DNA of 9,074 nucleotides from Prevotellaceae bacterium (lineage in GTDB: Bacteria; Bacteroidota; Bacteroidia; Bacteroidales; Bacteroidaceae): the NCBI GenBank assembly GCA_030523505.1, contig JAUNIK010000088.1:1-9074 (forward strand), given 5' to 3'. Below, piece after piece: positions 6,477 to 9,074 of this stretch (position 1 is its first letter; each line of letters opens with the position of its first letter). The notes under the pieces were generated by a model, which ran no database searches, had not been told where the DNA came from, and saw nothing but the letters and a program-made list of their open reading frames with translations. The position numbers were made by a program, and so were the translations under genes.

Positions 6477-7922
6477 TTACTTCTTAAGTACAGCCAAGAT
6501 ATGATCCCAAACCATCTGCACTGTTGGGATGAGCAGTTTTTCTTCTGGGGTATGGACATTGCGAAGGGTAGGGCCGAAGCTTACCATATCCATATCAGGA
6601 TAACGCTCCGAGAACAAACCGCACTCCAAACCAGCGTGGATGCCCAATACCAATGGATCCTTGCCGAAGAGTTCCTTGTAGGTGTCAACAACGAGTTCGG
6701 TCAACTTGCTGTTTGGATTCATCTTCCATGCAGGATATCCGTCGCCCTGAACAACCTCAGCGCCAGCTAACTGGAAGAGAGCCTTCACCGTGGCACACAT
6801 ATTATCCAAGTTGCTCATCACGCAACTACGCTGAGATGCAACCACACGGCACTCGGTATCACTTGTGTTCACGCTTGCCACATTGCTTGATGTCTCAACG
6901 AGCCACTCGATTTCCTTGTCCTGACACATAGAGAATACACCATTGTCAACGGCCTGCAAAGCACGGATGATATTATCTGATACCTGCTTTGGAAGAACCT
7001 GCTGAGCGTCAGTGCTCTCAAGGAAGAACTCCATATCCTTCTCTGTTACATGGAACTCGTCCTCGACCTTTGCTGTGAACACATTCCAGTCAACACGGAT
7101 TTCCTCTTTCTTTGCGAAAGGAATAGCCACAACAACCTTTCCGTCACGTGGGATAGCGTTGTGAGCCTTACCGGCATTGAATGAGCAGAGCTGAACACCA
7201 AACTTCTCATTCTCCTCGAAGAGGAATCGAGCCAGAACCTTGATGGCATTAGCACGCTTCTTGTTGATGTCATCGCCAGAATGACCACCGAACAAACCCT
7301 TCAAGCTGATTTCTACGAAGAACGAACCTTCTGGAGCGGTTTCCTTCTCATAGTGGAATGTTGCTGTGGTGTTGCGGCCACCGGCACATGAAACGAAAAT
7401 CTGACCTTCGTCCTCTGAGTCGAGGTTGATGAGCCACTTGCCGGTCATGAAGCCCGACTTCAAACCTTCTGCACCAGTCAATCCTGTCTCCTCATCAACA
7501 GTGAAGAGGCACTCGATTGGACCATGCTCAATATCCTGTGCATCGAGGATAGCCAACTGGATAGCACAACCGATACCGTCGTCAGCACCGAGGGTGGTAC
7601 CGTTAGCCTTGAGCCATTCGCCATCGATATAAGTCTCGATAGGATCGTTCATAAAATCAATCTCGCGCTCAGGCACATTCTCGCAAACCATATCCATGTG
7701 GCTCTGCAATACGATGCAAGGCTTGTTCTCCAATCCTGGGGTGGCTCCCTTGCGGATAAGAACGTTGCCGGTTTCGTCAACGAGGGTTTCAAGACCGTGG
7801 CTTGCACCAAACTCTTTCAGGTACTCAATCATCTTCTCTTCGTGCTTCGAAGGACGAGGAATCTGGTTGATTTTTGCAAACTGCTCAAACACCAGAGCAG
7901 GTTTCAGTTCAATTTTTTCCAT
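6477..7922 (-). CDS. pepD: Aminoacyl-histidine dipeptidase / cytosol non-specific dipeptidase (M20C)
   Basis: Cytoplasmic di-zinc dipeptidase that splits Xaa-His and other dipeptides, returning amino acids to metabolism. The 481-aa length equals the usual size of PepD. Metal-site and catalytic residues visible by family pattern: H75 and D77 in SHMDMV; D114 in GADDGIG (bridging Asp); E144-E145 in VDEETG (general base and metal ligand); D168 in NLDSED; H457 in NVHTPEE. The dimerisation (lid) domain of M20 enzymes occupies roughly 190-390, with GLFGGHSGDDI at 209-219. No signal peptide. The ATG is supported by the conserved start (LKPALVFEQFAKINQIPRPSKHEEK). The gene faces away from the small membrane-protein gene; a -7 box at 8031-8038 would give a leader of about 100 bases. 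Its 3' end carries repeat copy 3 and shares the terminator at 6381-6408. Confidence 0.96.
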   Translation of the reverse strand: MEKIELKPALVFEQFAKINQIPRPSKHEEKMIEYLKEFGASHGLETLVDETGNVLIRKGATPGLENKPCIVLQSHMDMVCENVPEREIDFMNDPIETYIDGEWLKANGTTLGADDGIGCAIQLAILDAQDIEHGPIECLFTVDEETGLTGAEGLKSGFMTGKWLINLDSEDEGQIFVSCAGGRNTTATFHYEKETAPEGSFFVEISLKGLFGGHSGDDINKKRANAIKVLARFLFEENEKFGVQLCSFNAGKAHNAIPRDGKVVVAIPFAKKEEIRVDWNVFTAKVEDEFHVTEKDMEFFLESTDAQQVLPKQVSDNIIRALQAVDNGVFSMCQDKEIEWLVETSSNVASVNTSDTECRVVASQRSCVMSNLDNMCATVKALFQLAGAEVVQGDGYPAWKMNPNSKLTELVVDTYKELFGKDPLVLGIHAGLECGLFSERYPDMDMVSFGPTLRNVHTPEEKLLIPTVQMVWDHILAVLKK

Positions 7923-7968
7923 ATTCTATATCTATTTAAACATTAAATTCTATTAATATCAAACCACA

Positions 7969-8003
7969 TTTGGCGTGTATTTGAAATTTTATTGTTACCT
8001 TTG
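7969..8003 (+). promoter_or_regulatory. Predicted promoter for the small membrane-protein gene
   Basis: TACCTTTG at 7996-8003 is an exact TAnnTTTG -7 box. TTTG at 7969-7972 lies 23 bases before it and may be the -33 element; another TTTG at 7980-7983 is closer (12 bases). Transcription would begin around 8010, giving a leader of about 35 bases to the ATG at 8046. OmpH-like 8342 has no -7 box of its own in 8265-8341, so this promoter may serve both genes. Confidence 0.6.
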
Positions 8004-8014
8004 CGTTCGCAAAG
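7999..8014. repeat. Perfect inverted repeat overlapping a promoter
   Basis: CTTTGCG (7999-8005) and CGCAAAG (8008-8014) are perfect 7-bp inverted arms with a 2-base spacer (TT). The left arm overlaps most of the plus-strand -7 box and the right arm covers the expected transcription start, a good position for an operator, though a chance extension of the promoter box is possible. The spacer is too short for a stable RNA hairpin without opening the stem. Confidence 0.45.
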
Positions 8015-8030
8015 TGCACTAATGCATTTA

Positions 8031-8038
8031 CAAAGGTA
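8031..8038 (-). promoter_or_regulatory. Bacteroidetes-type -7 box for pepD
   Basis: The minus strand reads TACCTTTG, identical to the plus-strand box at 7996-8003, so the two form an 8-bp inverted pair 27 bases apart and point toward each other. The pepD transcript would start near 8024. CAAA at 8051-8054 (TTTG on the minus strand) is too close for a normal -33 element. The same bases may also serve as a weak ribosome site (AAAGGTAG) for the gene starting at 8046. Confidence 0.4.
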
Positions 8039-8045
8039 GTAAAAA

Positions 8046-8264
8046 ATGGTCAAAACTCTACTTCTAAGCGTGTTAATAATTGCTATCGCGATGGCATTAT
8101 TTTCTGTGAAACTGCTATTTCGCAAGAATGGCGAGTTCACATCGATGCATATTCACGACTCAAAAGCAATGAAAGAGCGTGGAATAGACTGCGTGATGGA
8201 GCAGGACAAGCAAGCCAGAAGAAAGAAGCCCCTCCTAACCTCCCCAAAAGGGAGGAAATCATAA
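8046..8264 (+). CDS. Small single-pass membrane protein, function unknown
   Basis: 72 residues. Residues 1-24 form one hydrophobic segment (MVKTLLLSVLIIAIAMALFSVKLL), best read as an uncleaved membrane anchor. It is followed by a short polar tail with NGEFTSMHIHDSKAMKERGIDCV (28-50) containing one Cys and three His/Asp-type residues. From memory, short proteins with a hydrophobic N-terminus, a G-x-F-x-x-x-H-I segment and a KAM-x-x-R-G-I-x-C segment recur in Bacteroidales; I cannot confirm this by search and know no function. The last 11 residues (PLLTSPKGRKS) are encoded by repeat copy 4 and are probably not ancestral. Upstream support: a -7 box at 7996-8003 and a purine-rich AAAGGTAG shortly before the ATG. 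The OmpH-like gene follows after 77 bases. Confidence 0.7.
   Translation: MVKTLLLSVLIIAIAMALFSVKLLFRKNGEFTSMHIHDSKAMKERGIDCVMEQDKQARRKKPLLTSPKGRKS
8228..8255 (+). repeat. GC-rich palindromic repeat, copy 4, inside a coding 3' end
   Basis: CCTCCC (8239-8244) pairs perfectly with GGGAGG (8250-8255) around a CAAAA loop, after a leading GCCCCTCCTAA. It belongs with copies 1-3 but lies inside the last codons of the small membrane-protein gene, whose frame runs through it to a stop at 8262-8264. Confidence 0.65.
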
Positions 8265-8277
8265 TGCTTCCTCTAGC

Positions 8278-8310
8278 ATCCTATGGAGTACTCTATTATC
8301 CTATAGAATA
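8278..8310 (+). repeat. Short direct repeat upstream of the OmpH-like gene
   Basis: ATCCTATGGAGTA (8278-8290) and ATCCTATAGAATA (8298-8310) agree at 11 of 13 positions and are spaced exactly 20 bases apart, about two helical turns. The pair lies 32-64 bases before the ATG at 8342. The rest of this gap (8311-8341) is an A-rich leader with no promoter box. Confidence 0.35.
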
Positions 8311-8341
8311 AAAACAATAATAATTAAAATAAAAAAAAGAA

Positions 8342-8926
8342 ATGAAGAAAGTATTTTTCGCATTGGTAGCAGTTGCTACAATGTTCACTGCATGTAACAA
8401 TGCACCAAAGGCAAATGATGAGAAGTCAGCAAGCACAGGCGCTGCTTCAGAGTTGAAGATTGCTTATGTTGAGGTTGACTCAATCATGACACAGTACACA
8501 TTCTCAAAGGAGTATTCAGAGATTCTCCAGAAGAAGGCTAATAACATCCAGAGCACTCTTGCTTCAAAGCAGCAGCAGCTCCAGGCTGCAGCTAACAAGC
8601 TCCAGCAGGACTATCAGGCTAACGCTCTCACACAGGATCAGGCACAGTCTCGTCAGGCTGCTATCCAGAAGCAGGGTCAGGATCTCGAGGCTTTGAACCA
8701 GCGTCTCACAACCGAGTTCCAGGCAGAGACAGAGAAGTTCAATGCTGCTCTCCAGGATTCAATCCAGAACTACCTCAAGGTTTACAACAAGGACAAGAAG
8801 TATGCTGTAATCCTCGTAAAGAACACTATCCTCTATGCTGATGCTGCTTACGATATCACAAACGAGATCATCGCAGGTTTGAACAAGGCTTACAAGCCAG
8901 CAAAGAAGACTGAGGAGAAGAAGTAA
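8342..8926 (+). CDS. OmpH/Skp-family lipoprotein
   Basis: 194-aa exported protein. Residues 1-17 are a signal sequence ending in a lipobox-like F-T-A-C, so Cys18 should be lipidated and the protein membrane-anchored, unlike soluble Skp of Enterobacteria. After an Asn/Ala/Lys/Ser linker (19-36) comes the OmpH-type beta strand KIAYVEVDSIMTQY (39-52), then a long helical hairpin rich in Gln, Ala, Lys and Glu (about 58-145; heptad-like, coiled coil) and a return segment DKKYAVILVKNTILYADAAYDIT (151-173), matching the strand that closes the Skp body domain. It ends in a Lys-rich tail (KPAKKTEEKK). Skp proteins are trimeric periplasmic chaperones that hold unfolded outer-membrane proteins; a similar role here is inferred from fold only. 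Codon use is strongly biased (CTC for Leu, AAG for Lys), suggesting high expression. A terminator follows closely. Confidence 0.88.
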   Translation: MKKVFFALVAVATMFTACNNAPKANDEKSASTGAASELKIAYVEVDSIMTQYTFSKEYSEILQKKANNIQSTLASKQQQLQAAANKLQQDYQANALTQDQAQSRQAAIQKQGQDLEALNQRLTTEFQAETEKFNAALQDSIQNYLKVYNKDKKYAVILVKNTILYADAAYDITNEIIAGLNKAYKPAKKTEEKK

Positions 8927-8957
8927 AAGGGAAAGTCGCAAAAGAAATAAAATATAG

Positions 8958-8983
8958 AAGAGCATCCATTCGGGTGCTCTTTT
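8958..8983 (+). terminator. Intrinsic terminator of the OmpH-like gene
   Basis: Arms 8958-8967 (AAGAGCATCC) and 8972-8981 (GGGTGCTCTT) form a 10-bp stem with one T-G wobble and an ATTC loop, followed by further T residues. It lies 31 bases after the stop codon. The stem has the same AGAGCATCC/GGGTGCTCT core as the terminator at 6381-6408. Confidence 0.85.
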
Positions 8984-9047
8984 ACTATATATATAATAAG
9001 GTGTAATATCTCCTCCATATTGGAAATGGACATATTCAAGGGGACCT

Positions 9048-9069
9048 TAATGTCTAAATGTCTAATGTC
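9048..9069 (+). repeat. Tandem TAATGTC-type repeat at the right edge
   Basis: Three units, TAATGTC, TAAATGTC and TAATGTC, run head to tail and continue as CAAAT to the edge of the window. GGACAT at 9028-9033 and ATGTCC at 9065-9070 also form an inverted pair around them. No gene is seen in 8984-9074. Confidence 0.5.
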
Positions 9070-9074
9070 CAAAT

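Noticed and set aside
1..9074. Mobile element, CRISPR array, defence island or tRNA/rRNA gene
   Set aside because: No transposase, integrase, Cas or toxin/antitoxin-like product, no regularly spaced repeats of suitable size and no tRNA-like cloverleaf were seen. The repeats present are short and dispersed.

Overview
The window looks like chromosomal DNA from a Bacteroidales bacterium, most likely Prevotella or a close relative. Four things point there: the gene families present (long-type PPi-dependent phosphofructokinase, GH25 lysozyme with an N-terminal membrane anchor, Bacteroidetes-type OmpP1/FadL barrel, OmpH-like lipoprotein, M20C dipeptidase PepD), promoter boxes of the Bacteroidetes TAnnTTTG type, the general lack of strong Shine-Dalgarno sites, and A/T-rich leaders. 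Seven protein genes of known or recognisable type and one small conserved-looking membrane protein are present. I see no rRNA, tRNA, CRISPR array, transposase, integrase or phage gene.

Layout. 1-1616 (+): pfp, lacking only its first few codons, which lie left of the window; 31 bases later comes a GH25 muramidase (1647-2435, +). A compact hairpin separates it from convergent prmA (2455-3309, -). A roughly 200-base divergent intergenic region with a -7 box for each direction leads to an exported Trp/Tyr/Pro- then Gly/Ser/Arg-rich protein of unknown function (3506-4582, +) and an outer-membrane OmpP1/FadL-type barrel (4697-6247, +). A 230-base convergent gap holds a strong terminator and two copies of a GC-rich palindromic repeat before pepD (6477-7922, -). 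A second divergent region has two -7 boxes that face each other. To its right lie a 72-aa membrane protein (8046-8264, +) and an OmpH/Skp-like lipoprotein (8342-8926, +), followed by a terminator and short tandem repeats at the right edge.

How the genes fit together: they are mainly housekeeping and envelope genes (glycolysis, ribosomal protein methylation, peptidoglycan hydrolysis, outer-membrane barrel and barrel-chaperone-like lipoprotein, dipeptide turnover), not one pathway. I found no convincing new multi-gene system. The points most worth a second look are (1) an abrupt codon-usage switch inside pfp near 702-728, suggesting a recombinant gene; (2) the very unusual composition of the 358-aa exported protein; (3) a GC-rich palindromic repeat present four times, always at a gene 3' end, one copy of which now encodes the C-terminus of the small membrane protein; (4) overlapping face-to-face promoters between pepD and the small gene; and (5) two terminators built from the same stem sequence.
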